Below are positions 18,027-26,150 of a DNA stretch of 64,000 bases, one piece after another. Location: positions 3,968,001-4,032,000 of the forward strand of contig NZ_CP077970.1 in the NCBI RefSeq assembly GCF_024758505.1, in the 5' to 3' direction. Numbering within the stretch: position 1 is the stretch's first letter; every line of letters begins with the position of its first letter. This DNA comes from Bradyrhizobium arachidis (GTDB taxonomy: Bacteria > Pseudomonadota > Alphaproteobacteria > Rhizobiales > Xanthobacteraceae). The notes under the pieces are model-generated. The model worked only from the letters and a program-made list of their open reading frames with translations, was not told the DNA's origin and did no database searches. The position numbers and the translations under genes are program-made.

Positions 18027-18054
18027 TTGACAGAAATAATGCATACATTAATAA
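18027..18054 (+). promoter_or_regulatory. Promoter with embedded palindromic operator (HAD-aldehyde dehydrogenase unit)
   Basis: A perfect -35 box TTGACA (18027-18032) is followed by the exact palindrome TAATG-CATA-CATTA (18037-18050), which overlaps a possible -10 TAATAA (18049-18054). The palindrome is the best example of the cluster operator. Placement between -35 and -10 is typical of repression. The likely repressor is the GntR/FCD protein at 23572-24315. Confidence 0.7.
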
Positions 18055-18110
18055 ATTCACAGAGGCGTTTTTTTGCGGACTTGGGACCCTGGCCGCAGCT
18101 GAGGGAGCCG

Positions 18111-18833
18111 ATGATGAAGAGTTCGATTCAGAGAGTGAAGGCGATCGTGTTCGATACGTTCGGCACGGTGGTGGACTGGCGTGGAAGTATTATTCGCGAC
18201 CTCTCGGCGTGGGGGGAATGCGAAGGGGTCAAGGCGGATTGGGCCGCGTTGGCCGACAAGTGGCGGGGGCGGTACGAACCCGAGAAGGATCGGGTCAGGA
18301 CCGGGGAAATCGCCTGGACCAATCTCGATGAGCTGCACGCTCATGCCCTCGATCAGGTGCTGGCTGAACTTGACCTGGAAGCCCTGTCAGTGGATCACCG
18401 CCGGCACATCAACCGCGTATGGCACAGGCTGGAAGGCTGGCCCGATGCGGTCGAGGGGCTAACCCGCATCAAGCGCCGATACGTCATCGGCCCATTGTCG
18501 AACGGGAATGTTGCGCTGCTCGTCAATATGGCGAAGCATGCCGGGCTACCGTGGGACAACGTCTTCTCTTGCGAGCTGTTTCGGCACTACAAGCCACATC
18601 CCGAGACCTATCTCGGCGTGTGCAGGCTCATGTATCTCGATCCAGCGGAGGTCATGATGTGCGCTGCGCATAATGGCGATCTCGCTGCTGCGCGCGCAGC
18701 TGGCCTGAAAACGGCCTTCATCCCGCGTCCGACCGAGCATGGTCCGGGCCAGAAGACCGACCTCGAGCCGACGCAGGATTGGGACGTCGTGGCCAACGAC
18801 GTTATCGAACTTGCCGAGCGCGTCGGCGCCTAG
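18111..18833 (+). CDS. Haloacid dehalogenase type II (HAD superfamily)
   Basis: A 240-residue HAD hydrolase. The nucleophile Asp15 lies in VFDTFGTVVDWRGS, typical of L-2-haloacid dehalogenases; motif II is in GPLSNGN and motif III/IV in FRHYKPHPETYL and CAAHNGDLAAARAAG. Two tandem ATGs (18111, 18114) follow GAGGGA; the open frame upstream to 18027 only covers the promoter. It is the first gene of a unit with the aldehyde dehydrogenase at 18879. Many catabolic clusters carry such proteins whose true substrate may be a phosphate or a halogenated acid; the choice cannot be made here. Confidence 0.85.
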   Translation: MMKSSIQRVKAIVFDTFGTVVDWRGSIIRDLSAWGECEGVKADWAALADKWRGRYEPEKDRVRTGEIAWTNLDELHAHALDQVLAELDLEALSVDHRRHINRVWHRLEGWPDAVEGLTRIKRRYVIGPLSNGNVALLVNMAKHAGLPWDNVFSCELFRHYKPHPETYLGVCRLMYLDPAEVMMCAAHNGDLAAARAAGLKTAFIPRPTEHGPGQKTDLEPTQDWDVVANDVIELAERVGA

Positions 18834-18878
18834 ATACACGCCAGTCTGCGGGCCCAGTTGAGAACAGGATATAGCGCA

Positions 18879-20360
18879 ATGCAATCCTACAAGATGTTCA
18901 TCGGCGGTGAATGGGTCGAGGCGGTCGGCGGCGAACGCTTCGAGTCTCTCAATCCTTTCACGGGCAAGGCCTGGGCAACGATCCCGCGGGGAAAGCCTGC
19001 GGATGTCGACCGGGCCGTGGCGGCGGCCAAGGCGGGATTCAGAACGGGGCCCTGGCCAAAGCTGACGGCGACCGAGCGCGGACATCTGCTCCGCCGCCTC
19101 GGCGATCTCATCGCCGAACACGCCGAGCAACTCGCCCGAACCGAGGTGACGGACAACGGCAAGCTCATCAACGAGATGGCGTTCCAGCTGAAGTACATTC
19201 CGCAGTGGTATTACTATTTCGGCGGCCTCGCGGATAAGGTCCAGGGCGCTGTCATCCCGATCGATAAACCGCAGACATTCAATTTCACACGGCAGGAGGC
19301 CCTCGGCGTATGCGTCGGCATCACCGCCTGGAATTCGCCGCTTCTGCTTCTCGCCTACAAGCTCGCTCCGGCGCTCGCCGCTGGAAACACCTTCGTCGCA
19401 AAGCCGTCTGAGTTCACGTCCGCCTCAACGCTGGAGTTCGCGAAGCTTGTGGACAAGGCCGGCTTTCCGCCGGGCGTTTTCAACGTGGTTACTGGGTTTG
19501 GAGGTGAGATCGGCGATGCCCTGATCTCGCATGCCGATGTTGCAAAAGTTGCTTTCACCGGAAGCGAAGCCACCGGGCGCCGAATCGGCGAACTGGCGGC
19601 ACGCAGCTTCAAGAAGGTGACGCTCGAACTCGGCGGCAAGTCGCCTCACATCGTCTTCGACGATGCGGAGATCGACAACGCGGTCAAAGGCGTCATCTCG
19701 GGGATTTTCGCTGCGACCGGACAGACATGCATCGCCGGTTCACGTCTCCTCGTTCATCGGAGCATCCACGACCAGTTCGTGGAGCGCGTCGTCGCGTTTG
19801 CCGGACGGGCCAAGAAGGGCGATCCGCTCCTGGCCAGCACGCAGGTCGGTCCCGTCACGACGCCCCCTCAATATCGGAAGATTCTCGACTACATCGATGT
19901 AGCGAAGGGTGAGGGAGCCACCTGCGTGCTGGGTGGTGGGCCCGCGGCCGGGCCCGACGTCGGCGAAGGCGGCTACTTCGTCGAACCGACGATATTCACG
20001 GGGGTGCACAACCGGATGCGCATTGCCCAGGAAGAGGTCTTCGGTCCCGTTCTGGCATGCATTCCTTTCGAGGACGACGAGGAAGCCATCGCGATAGCGA
20101 ACGACACGACGTTTGGCCTGGCGGCAGGGTTCTGGACGCAGGACATTCGAAGGATACTTCGGGTTTCGGAACGACTTCAGGCCGGTACGGTGTGGGTCAA
20201 CACCTATCGCGTGATCAGCTACCTCTCGCCTCTCGGAGGTTACAAGCATTCGGGCATCGGCCGGGAGAATGGACTGGATTCGATCCAGAACTATCTCCAG
20301 ACCAAGAGCATCATGATTGGGACCGCGGAAGACGTGGTGGATCCCTTCGTGATGCGCTGA
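18879..20360 (+). CDS. NAD(P)-dependent aldehyde dehydrogenase
   Basis: A 493-residue aldehyde dehydrogenase of normal family length. Catalytic Cys284 is in ATGQTCIAGSR, the general base Glu in LELGGKSPH, the Asn in TAWNSPLLL and the nucleotide loop in FTGSEATG. ATG 18879 with ACAGGA nine bases upstream is preferred over an upstream TTG at 18858. It lies 45 bases after the HAD gene and converges on the GMC oxidoreductase gene. A GMC alcohol oxidase followed by an aldehyde dehydrogenase would take an alcohol to an acid. Confidence 0.93.
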   Translation: MQSYKMFIGGEWVEAVGGERFESLNPFTGKAWATIPRGKPADVDRAVAAAKAGFRTGPWPKLTATERGHLLRRLGDLIAEHAEQLARTEVTDNGKLINEMAFQLKYIPQWYYYFGGLADKVQGAVIPIDKPQTFNFTRQEALGVCVGITAWNSPLLLLAYKLAPALAAGNTFVAKPSEFTSASTLEFAKLVDKAGFPPGVFNVVTGFGGEIGDALISHADVAKVAFTGSEATGRRIGELAARSFKKVTLELGGKSPHIVFDDAEIDNAVKGVISGIFAATGQTCIAGSRLLVHRSIHDQFVERVVAFAGRAKKGDPLLASTQVGPVTTPPQYRKILDYIDVAKGEGATCVLGGGPAAGPDVGEGGYFVEPTIFTGVHNRMRIAQEEVFGPVLACIPFEDDEEAIAIANDTTFGLAAGFWTQDIRRILRVSERLQAGTVWVNTYRVISYLSPLGGYKHSGIGRENGLDSIQNYLQTKSIMIGTAEDVVDPFVMR

Positions 20361-20375
20361 CAGGCGTTGCGCCTC

Positions 20376-22004
20376 TCACCCGGCCTGATTGTTTGGCGGC
20401 TGTCGACCGCGGATCATGTCGGCAGCCTTTTCTGCGATCATAAGCGTCGTGGCGTACGTGTTCGCAGACGGCATCGTCGGCATGATCGAGGCGTCAACGA
20501 TCCGCAGGCGGTCAAGTCCGTGGACCCGAAGCTCGTTGTCCACGACAGCATCCGGATCGGTTGCCGGTCCCATGCGCGCAGTTCCGATGAGATGGTAGCA
20601 GGTGGTCCCGTTTCGATAGCTGTAGTCGAGCAGTTCGTCGTCGGTGGTCACGTCAGGGCCGGGCAGGGTCTCGTTCTGGAGATACTGCGCGAGTTCGGGC
20701 GTCGACAGGAGGCGGCGGATCAGGCGGAGGCCGCCGATCGTGGCACGTCGATCCTGCGGGTCGCTGAGATAGTTCGGCTGAACGACCGGGTCCTCGAAGA
20801 CGTCCGTGGAGCGGGCGTGCACATATCCCGTGCTTTGCGGGCGATGCGGCCAAGCGCCGGCCGACACGCCGGGATAGTCGTCCAGCACATAGACGGCCCC
20901 TTGCTTGTAGGAGCCGGGCGTGAACACGCATTGGAGGTCCGGCGCATCGAGGCCTTCGAATGATTTCCAAAAAACATGGACTTGCGACGGGGACGTCGCC
21001 AGGATGTTGGGCAAGCCGACGGCCCAGCGGGCGATCTGTCCTCCAAGACGTAGCCCGCGCGACAGTTCGTTCAATGTGACGACGTCCGGCCGGGCTTTCA
21101 TGACAATCCGCACCGCATAGTGGTCGCGAAAGTTCGCTCCTACTCCGTTCAACTCGTGTCTCAAGGGTACACCCAAGGACGCAAGCGGAGGCGCTGGGCC
21201 GATGCCGGAAACCTGGAGCAGCCGTGCGGTATTGACGGTACCCGTCGCTAGGATGACTTCGCGTCTCGCGCGAACTTCGTTTGGCGTGGCGCCACGTCGA
21301 CGCAGATACCGCACCGCGACTGCGCGACGCTGGTCGAGCACAATTTCGCTCGCGCGAACGTTGGTGCGGAGTTCCAGGTTTGAACGCGACAGGGCAGGCT
21401 TCAGGAATGCGCGCGCGCTGCTGACTCTCCAGCCCCGGTCGATCGTGCGCTGGAAGTATCCCACTCCCGCCTGATGGCCGTTGTTATAGTCCGGGTTTTG
21501 CGGAATTCCCACGTTGATGCAACCGCGAATGAAGGCCTCGGAGACGGGGTGAAGCCAGTCCATTCGACTGACCGGAATTGCTTCGCCTTGCTCGGGCCCC
21601 TTCTCGATATCCAACCGCCGCACCGAGCGACGAAAGTAGGGGAGGACGTCATCCCAAGCCCACCCCCGGTTGCCCCGTTGGGCCCATCCATCGAAGTCAG
21701 CCGGTTGTCCGCGGTTGTAGACCATTCCGTTGATGGACGAGCCGCCGCCCAACGTGCGGCCCTGCGTCGTTGCGATCGGTCGGCCGCCGGTTCGCTCGGT
21801 CGGATCGGTCTTGAATTGCCAGGTGCAGGTCGGATCGAACAGCGTCTTGATGAAACCGGCGGGCAGGTGGATGAACGGGTTGCGATCGGGCGGTCCCGCC
21901 TCGAGCAGGCAAACCGTGGCGACGCCATCGGCCGTAAGCCGGTTCGCGAGGACGCATCCAGCGGCGCCGGCGCCAACGATCACGTAGTCGAATTCCTCGC
22001 TCAT
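20376..22004 (-). CDS. GMC-family FAD-dependent alcohol/choline dehydrogenase
   Basis: A 542-residue GMC oxidoreductase. The FAD motif VIVGAGAAGCVLANRL is at about residues 7-22, the GMC signature 1 GRTLGGGSSINGM near 85, signature 2 in GTVNTARLLQVSGIGP, and the active-site His/Asn in CYHLIGTARMG and SANTYATTL. The open frame extends 13 residues further to 22043, but the family start is the Met at 22004. It is divergent from the MFS importer at 22161, and the operator palindrome lies between them, so both may answer to the same repressor. Confidence 0.92.
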   Translation of the reverse strand: MSEEFDYVIVGAGAAGCVLANRLTADGVATVCLLEAGPPDRNPFIHLPAGFIKTLFDPTCTWQFKTDPTERTGGRPIATTQGRTLGGGSSINGMVYNRGQPADFDGWAQRGNRGWAWDDVLPYFRRSVRRLDIEKGPEQGEAIPVSRMDWLHPVSEAFIRGCINVGIPQNPDYNNGHQAGVGYFQRTIDRGWRVSSARAFLKPALSRSNLELRTNVRASEIVLDQRRAVAVRYLRRRGATPNEVRARREVILATGTVNTARLLQVSGIGPAPPLASLGVPLRHELNGVGANFRDHYAVRIVMKARPDVVTLNELSRGLRLGGQIARWAVGLPNILATSPSQVHVFWKSFEGLDAPDLQCVFTPGSYKQGAVYVLDDYPGVSAGAWPHRPQSTGYVHARSTDVFEDPVVQPNYLSDPQDRRATIGGLRLIRRLLSTPELAQYLQNETLPGPDVTTDDELLDYSYRNGTTCYHLIGTARMGPATDPDAVVDNELRVHGLDRLRIVDASIMPTMPSANTYATTLMIAEKAADMIRGRQPPNNQAG

Positions 22005-22115
22005 CGATCCATTCCCCAGGCGTGTTTCGCGTTGTCGACCCATGGTTTCCCGCCCGGGACCAATGATGCTGCGAAAACGGCTTGATTTCCAGCCTTACAT
22101 TTGTAACGATCGCAT

Positions 22116-22129
22116 TAATGAATGCATTA
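22116..22129. promoter_or_regulatory. Operator palindrome between GMC oxidoreductase and MFS importer genes
   Basis: TAATG-AATG-CATTA is a perfect copy of the cluster operator. It sits inside a tandem run in which ATTAATGAATGC is repeated. It lies 112 bases from the GMC start and 32 bases before the MFS start, so it may control both divergent genes. Confidence 0.65.
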
Positions 22130-22160
22130 ATGAATGCTGTAAAGCAAGGAGGAGGGGGCC

Positions 22161-23498
22161 ATGGGTGAGAAAGCGGGGCGATCGAAGACCGGGAGCGATG
22201 ATGCTATCTACCGGAAAGTCACGCTCTATCTGATGCCGCTGCTGATCACGTGTTACACGGTGTCGTATCTCGACCGGATCAACATCAGTTTTGCCAAGCC
22301 CCATATGATGGGCGATCTCGGATTGAACGAAGCCGTCTACGGGCTCGGCGCGGGACTCTTCTTCCTCGGATATGCGGCATCGGAAGTCCCCAGCAATCTG
22401 TTGATGCACCGTTTCGGCCCGCGGCGATGGCTGAGCCGCATCCTGATGACCTGGGGCCTCATCTCGATGGGGATGATGCTGGTTTGGTCCGAACATTCCT
22501 TCTATATCTTCCGCATCGCGCTGGGGATCGGAGAAGCCGGGCTATTTCCTGGTGTCATCTTCTACCTGATGCGATGGTATCCGACCGAGCGTCGCGCCAC
22601 CGTCACGTCGCTCTTCTACCTCGCTGCACCTCTTGCCGGCATCTTCGGCGCGCCGATTTCCGGTCTGATCATCGCCCACATGCACGGAACTGCGTCACTC
22701 GCCGGCTGGCAGTGGATGTTCTTGCTAGAAGGTCTCCCGGCCGTCCTGCTGGCATTCGTGGTCTGGTTCAAGCTGAGCGACACCATCGAGGGTGCCTCTT
22801 GGTTGTCTTCGTCGGAAAAGGTGCGCCTTCGCGCCAACATCGATGCGGAGAACGTCAGGAAGCCCGAGATGGGCATCCTTGACGTCTTCAAGAACGTCGA
22901 CGTGCTTCTGCTTGCTGCAATTCTCTTCGGGATCGTGCTCGCCCAATCTGGGATTTTCTTCTACCTCCCGTCCTTGATTAAGGGGGCAGGGGTTACGGAC
23001 ACCGTCCAGCTCGGCATTTATTCGGCTGTGCCTTACGCCGGAGCGGTGATCGTGATGCTCGCAGTCGGTCGCAACTCCGATCGGAAGCGCGAGCGCTTCC
23101 TGCACTTCGTCGGAAGCTGCCTGTTCGGCGTTGCCGGCTTCCTGATCAGCGTCTGGTTCAAGCACAACCTCGTTCTTGTCCTGATCGGGCTGAGCATGGC
23201 GCTGGGCGGAGTCATGGCCGTGCTGCCGGTATTCTGGAGTCTGCCGACGGCCGCGCTCAAGGATGTTTCGGCCGCCGCCGGAATCGCCTTCATCAATTCG
23301 ATCGGATTGACGGCCGGCTTCTTCGCGCCCTTCATCATCGGCTTTCTCACGCAATCTACCAACACGCTGGACCTGGGCATCTACTGTGTGGCCGGAATCT
23401 GGACGGCGTGCGTGGCCGTTTCGGTGGTCTACTTCACCCGGCAAAAGTCCCGCAGCGCGCCTGCGACAGTTGGGGCCTCTGCCGGTGCGGCTCGTTGA
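22161..23498 (+). CDS. MFS transporter, anion:cation symporter type
   Basis: A 445-residue, 12-helix major facilitator. The first loop motif has VSYLDRINISFAKP, characteristic of the ACS family (tartrate, hexuronate, 4-hydroxyphenylacetate and phthalate importers), and RFGPRRWLSRILMTWG is the family loop 2-3 signature. AGGAGGAGGGGG precedes ATG 22161. Relatives import organic or sugar acids, in agreement with the tartrate-dehydrogenase-like and threonate-type enzymes nearby. Confidence 0.92.
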   Translation: MGEKAGRSKTGSDDAIYRKVTLYLMPLLITCYTVSYLDRINISFAKPHMMGDLGLNEAVYGLGAGLFFLGYAASEVPSNLLMHRFGPRRWLSRILMTWGLISMGMMLVWSEHSFYIFRIALGIGEAGLFPGVIFYLMRWYPTERRATVTSLFYLAAPLAGIFGAPISGLIIAHMHGTASLAGWQWMFLLEGLPAVLLAFVVWFKLSDTIEGASWLSSSEKVRLRANIDAENVRKPEMGILDVFKNVDVLLLAAILFGIVLAQSGIFFYLPSLIKGAGVTDTVQLGIYSAVPYAGAVIVMLAVGRNSDRKRERFLHFVGSCLFGVAGFLISVWFKHNLVLVLIGLSMALGGVMAVLPVFWSLPTAALKDVSAAAGIAFINSIGLTAGFFAPFIIGFLTQSTNTLDLGIYCVAGIWTACVAVSVVYFTRQKSRSAPATVGASAGAAR

Positions 23499-23571
23499 AT
23501 CGAGGGCAAACAAACTGCAGCGCTATCCGCGGATAGCGCTGCCAGGCACGAAGTGCGAACTGATCGGCCGC

Positions 23572-24315
23572 TCAGGGCAGCTTCGAGAGCAGGTCGGTCA
23601 GAAGCCTTCCCGCACGTTCGCGGTGCTCTTGGTGCAGGCGCATGGCGGCGTCAGCGTCGCCCTTGGCAATTGCCCGCACCAGAGCGGCGTGCTCCCGGTT
23701 CGATTGCGTCGGTTTAGGACGAAGGCGGAGCGTCAGCAGGCGCGCACGATGCGCCTGCGACCAGAACTGATCGACTGTCTGAATGATGCGTCGGTTGCCG
23801 CAACTGTTGATCAGTGTCCGATGGAAGGACTCGTCCGCTTGGGCCCACGCCTCCAGGTCGTCCCGATCCAATGCGTCGTCCATGTTGGCGACGGCCATAT
23901 TGAGAGAGACCAAAGCCTCCTTGGCGATTCCACGCCTCGCGACGAGCCCGGCGGCGGTCGCTTCCAGGCTCGTGAGCACCTCGTAGATCTCGCGCATGTC
24001 GTCCGCCGACACCGGAAGGACGCGCATTCCGTGGCGCGCGCGAATTTCGACAATGCCTTCGGCGCGCAGCCTCACCATCGCCTCTCGTACAGGGGTTCGG
24101 CTCATGCCGAGACGTGCCGCCGCCTCAAGTTCAAGAACGAAGCTGCCGGGGGCGATAGCGCCGCTCAATATCAGCTCGCGTAGCCGGGCATAGGCGATAT
24201 CAGCTTGATTGGGTTTGCCGCTCGGGGACGCAACGGGGGTGAGGCGCGTCCGTGTCGGCACCTTTCGGGGCACAGGCTTGAGGTCTGGCGACTTTTTTCG
24301 AGGCTTGGTTGTCAT
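23572..24315 (-). CDS. GntR-family (FCD) transcriptional regulator, likely cluster repressor
   Basis: A 247-residue GntR regulator of the FadR/FCD subgroup. A basic 35-residue leader precedes the winged helix (about residues 38-105: YARLRELILSGAIAPGS, SRTPVREAMVRL, GMRVLPVS). The all-helical FCD ligand domain follows, with metal/ligand residues in ADESFHRTL and HQEH. FCD regulators bind small acids or sugar acids and usually repress. It lies between the MFS and dehydrogenase genes it probably controls. The four palindromes TAATG-N4-CATTA (or one-mismatch forms) around it are its best candidate targets. Confidence 0.93.
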   Translation of the reverse strand: MTTKPRKKSPDLKPVPRKVPTRTRLTPVASPSGKPNQADIAYARLRELILSGAIAPGSFVLELEAAARLGMSRTPVREAMVRLRAEGIVEIRARHGMRVLPVSADDMREIYEVLTSLEATAAGLVARRGIAKEALVSLNMAVANMDDALDRDDLEAWAQADESFHRTLINSCGNRRIIQTVDQFWSQAHRARLLTLRLRPKPTQSNREHAALVRAIAKGDADAAMRLHQEHRERAGRLLTDLLSKLP

Positions 24316-24594
24316 TGCGGTCAGTTCTTCTCTCCCTGGTCTTTACCACTATCGCCGTGAGCAACCAATTCCATCGCGACCATCAGTCGGAAGGTTCGGT
24401 TGTGGAAAGATCCCAGCCAAATCCGTCACTTGTCGAAACCTAGCCCTGGCCCAGGTCGAAAGAGAAGGGGAGGCTCATCGCTTGCTCCAAAAACTCGTGG
24501 ATGAGGGGGCGGTCCCGCTGATCGCCCCTCGACTAGCCGGGAAAGGATCGTGCTTCAACCTTGCAGCTTTCGTCATACCGGACTAGTGTACAAG
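24316..24594. other. Intergenic region between the GntR gene and the 24688 gene
   Basis: About 280 bases without a supported gene. It includes GTGTACAA at 24586-24593, repeated at 24633-24640 on the other side of the operator. Confidence 0.5.
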
Positions 24595-24611
24595 TAATGC
24601 ATACGTTATCG
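24595..24611 (+). promoter_or_regulatory. Operator for the 24688 operon, inverse of the 2429 site
   Basis: TAATGCATACGTTATCG is the exact reverse complement of bases 2429-2445. It is flanked at 24586-24593 and 24633-24640 by GTGTACAA, which could be a second regulator's direct repeat. It lies 77 bases before the GTG start of the dehydrogenase gene. Confidence 0.65.
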
Positions 24612-24687
24612 AACGCAAAAGCTACGCCCTTTGTGTACAATGGCGATGCGATCCGCAGCCTAAGCAGAACCGACCTGGAGATGCAGC

Positions 24688-25800
24688 GTGACAGTCTCTT
24701 CCAACAAACTTGATATTGCGGTCCTGCCCGGCGACGGCATCGGGCGTGAAGTCATGGCGGCCTGCCTCGAACTTCTGGCCGCCGTGGAAGCCAAGACCGC
24801 CGGCGCCCCTTTGCGAATGAACACCTGGCAGGCTGGAGCGCAATTCTATGCCGAGAGCGGTGAGGCGCTGCCGAACGCCACCCTCGATGCGTGCCGCCGG
24901 GCGGACGCTGTTCTGTTCGGCGCTATGGGGTGGCCGGACATTCGGCATGCGGACGGAACAGAGATCATTCCCCAGCTCGATCTTCGGATGGCGTTAGATC
25001 TCTACGCCGGGGTTCGCCCGATCCGTTGGTTTCCGGGCCTCCCGCGGATCTTGTCGGACGAGCGCGTGGATGACATCGATTTCGTCCTGGTCCGGGAGCA
25101 GACAGAAGGGCTCTTCCACGCGCGGGGTAGGGGCAAGGTCGTCGGCGACGATGAGGCGTACGACACGATGTGCATCACCAGGAACGGAACCGCGCGAGTG
25201 AGCGATTTTGCCTTCCGGCTGGCCCAACGTCGCCAATCAAGGCGCGGCCAGGCGCGGGTGACCTGTGTCGACAAGGCGAACGTGTTCACGTCCATGGCGT
25301 TCTTTCGCAAGATCTTCGATGAGGTCGCGGCGACGCACCCGACCATTGGGGCCGACCATGCGTATGTCGACGCCATGGCGCTTGTGATGGTCAAGAAGCC
25401 GTGGACACTCGACGTCATGGTCACCGAGAACATGTTCGGGGACATCCTGTCCGATCTCGCCGCCGGACTCGTTGGTGGAATGGGCATGGCCCCGTCCGCC
25501 GACGTCGGCGATAAGCATGCCTTGTTTCAGCCTGCGCACGGTACAGCCCCTGACATTGCCGGACAGGGAAAAGCGAACCCGTGCGCAATGTTCCTCTCAG
25601 CCGCTATGATGCTTGATTGGCTCGCGGAGAAGCATAGCGAGCCTCAGCTGGAGGTTCGTGCTCGTCTTATTGAAGCATCAGTACAAATGGCGCTCTCTTC
25701 CGGGGCGGTGCCGATCGAGCTGGGCGGCACGGCGGGATGCGCGGCGGTCACACGTGAAACCATTGCAGCTCTTCCGCAAGCGATGAAGGCGGTGGCGTGA
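24688..25800 (+). CDS. Isocitrate/isopropylmalate dehydrogenase family protein (tartrate dehydrogenase-like)
   Basis: A 370-residue decarboxylating beta-hydroxyacid dehydrogenase. The N-terminus has LPGDGIGREVM, the middle the substrate Arg region and VREQTEGLFHARG, and the C-terminal half the Asp metal ligands in VDAMALVMVKKP and NMFGDILSDLAAGL plus the NAD block PAHGTAPDIAGQGKANP. The non-LeuB start and its context favour a tartrate/D-malate-type enzyme. It starts at GTG 24688 after CTGGAGA. It heads a run with the 25800, 26151, 27862, 28569 and 29628 genes. Confidence 0.85.
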   Translation: MTVSSNKLDIAVLPGDGIGREVMAACLELLAAVEAKTAGAPLRMNTWQAGAQFYAESGEALPNATLDACRRADAVLFGAMGWPDIRHADGTEIIPQLDLRMALDLYAGVRPIRWFPGLPRILSDERVDDIDFVLVREQTEGLFHARGRGKVVGDDEAYDTMCITRNGTARVSDFAFRLAQRRQSRRGQARVTCVDKANVFTSMAFFRKIFDEVAATHPTIGADHAYVDAMALVMVKKPWTLDVMVTENMFGDILSDLAAGLVGGMGMAPSADVGDKHALFQPAHGTAPDIAGQGKANPCAMFLSAAMMLDWLAEKHSEPQLEVRARLIEASVQMALSSGAVPIELGGTAGCAAVTRETIAALPQAMKAVA

Positions 25801-26120
25801 TGGGCGAGTTCGTCGTGACCGTGACCTTTTCGATCAAGGCGGGGCACACGGTCGAATTTCGCGAGGCGATGCTGGCGAACGCCGCCGATTCGATCGCACT
25901 CGAACCAGGTTGTTGGCTCTTCGATGTCTGTGAAGCAGCCGACGGCGCTGAGATATTCCTTTACGAAATATATGACAACAAAGCGGCATTTGACGCCCAC
26001 TTAGCGACCGAGCACTTCCGCCGTTTCGACCGACTGGTCTCGCCCTGGGTGATCGAAAAGCGGATTGCGACCTACGTCCGTCTCGGGGTCACGACAAGAT
26101 CGCACAAGTCTGGTCATTAG
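25800..26120 (+). CDS. Antibiotic-biosynthesis-monooxygenase-fold (ABM) protein
   Basis: A 106-residue ABM-domain protein, the size of YgiN and LsrG. Seen are TVTFSIKAGHTVEFREAM, an EPGCWLFDV block and the FLYEIYDNKAAFDAH strand-helix, with a conserved His. Its ATG overlaps the TGA of the dehydrogenase gene by one base, so translation is coupled. Family members act as quinol monooxygenases or sugar-phosphate isomerases (LsrG). An isomerase of an unstable keto acid would suit the context, but this is inference. Confidence 0.8.
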   Translation: MGEFVVTVTFSIKAGHTVEFREAMLANAADSIALEPGCWLFDVCEAADGAEIFLYEIYDNKAAFDAHLATEHFRRFDRLVSPWVIEKRIATYVRLGVTTRSHKSGH

Positions 26121-26150
26121 TGACCTGGGGCCGTCGGGCTGGGGAATATC

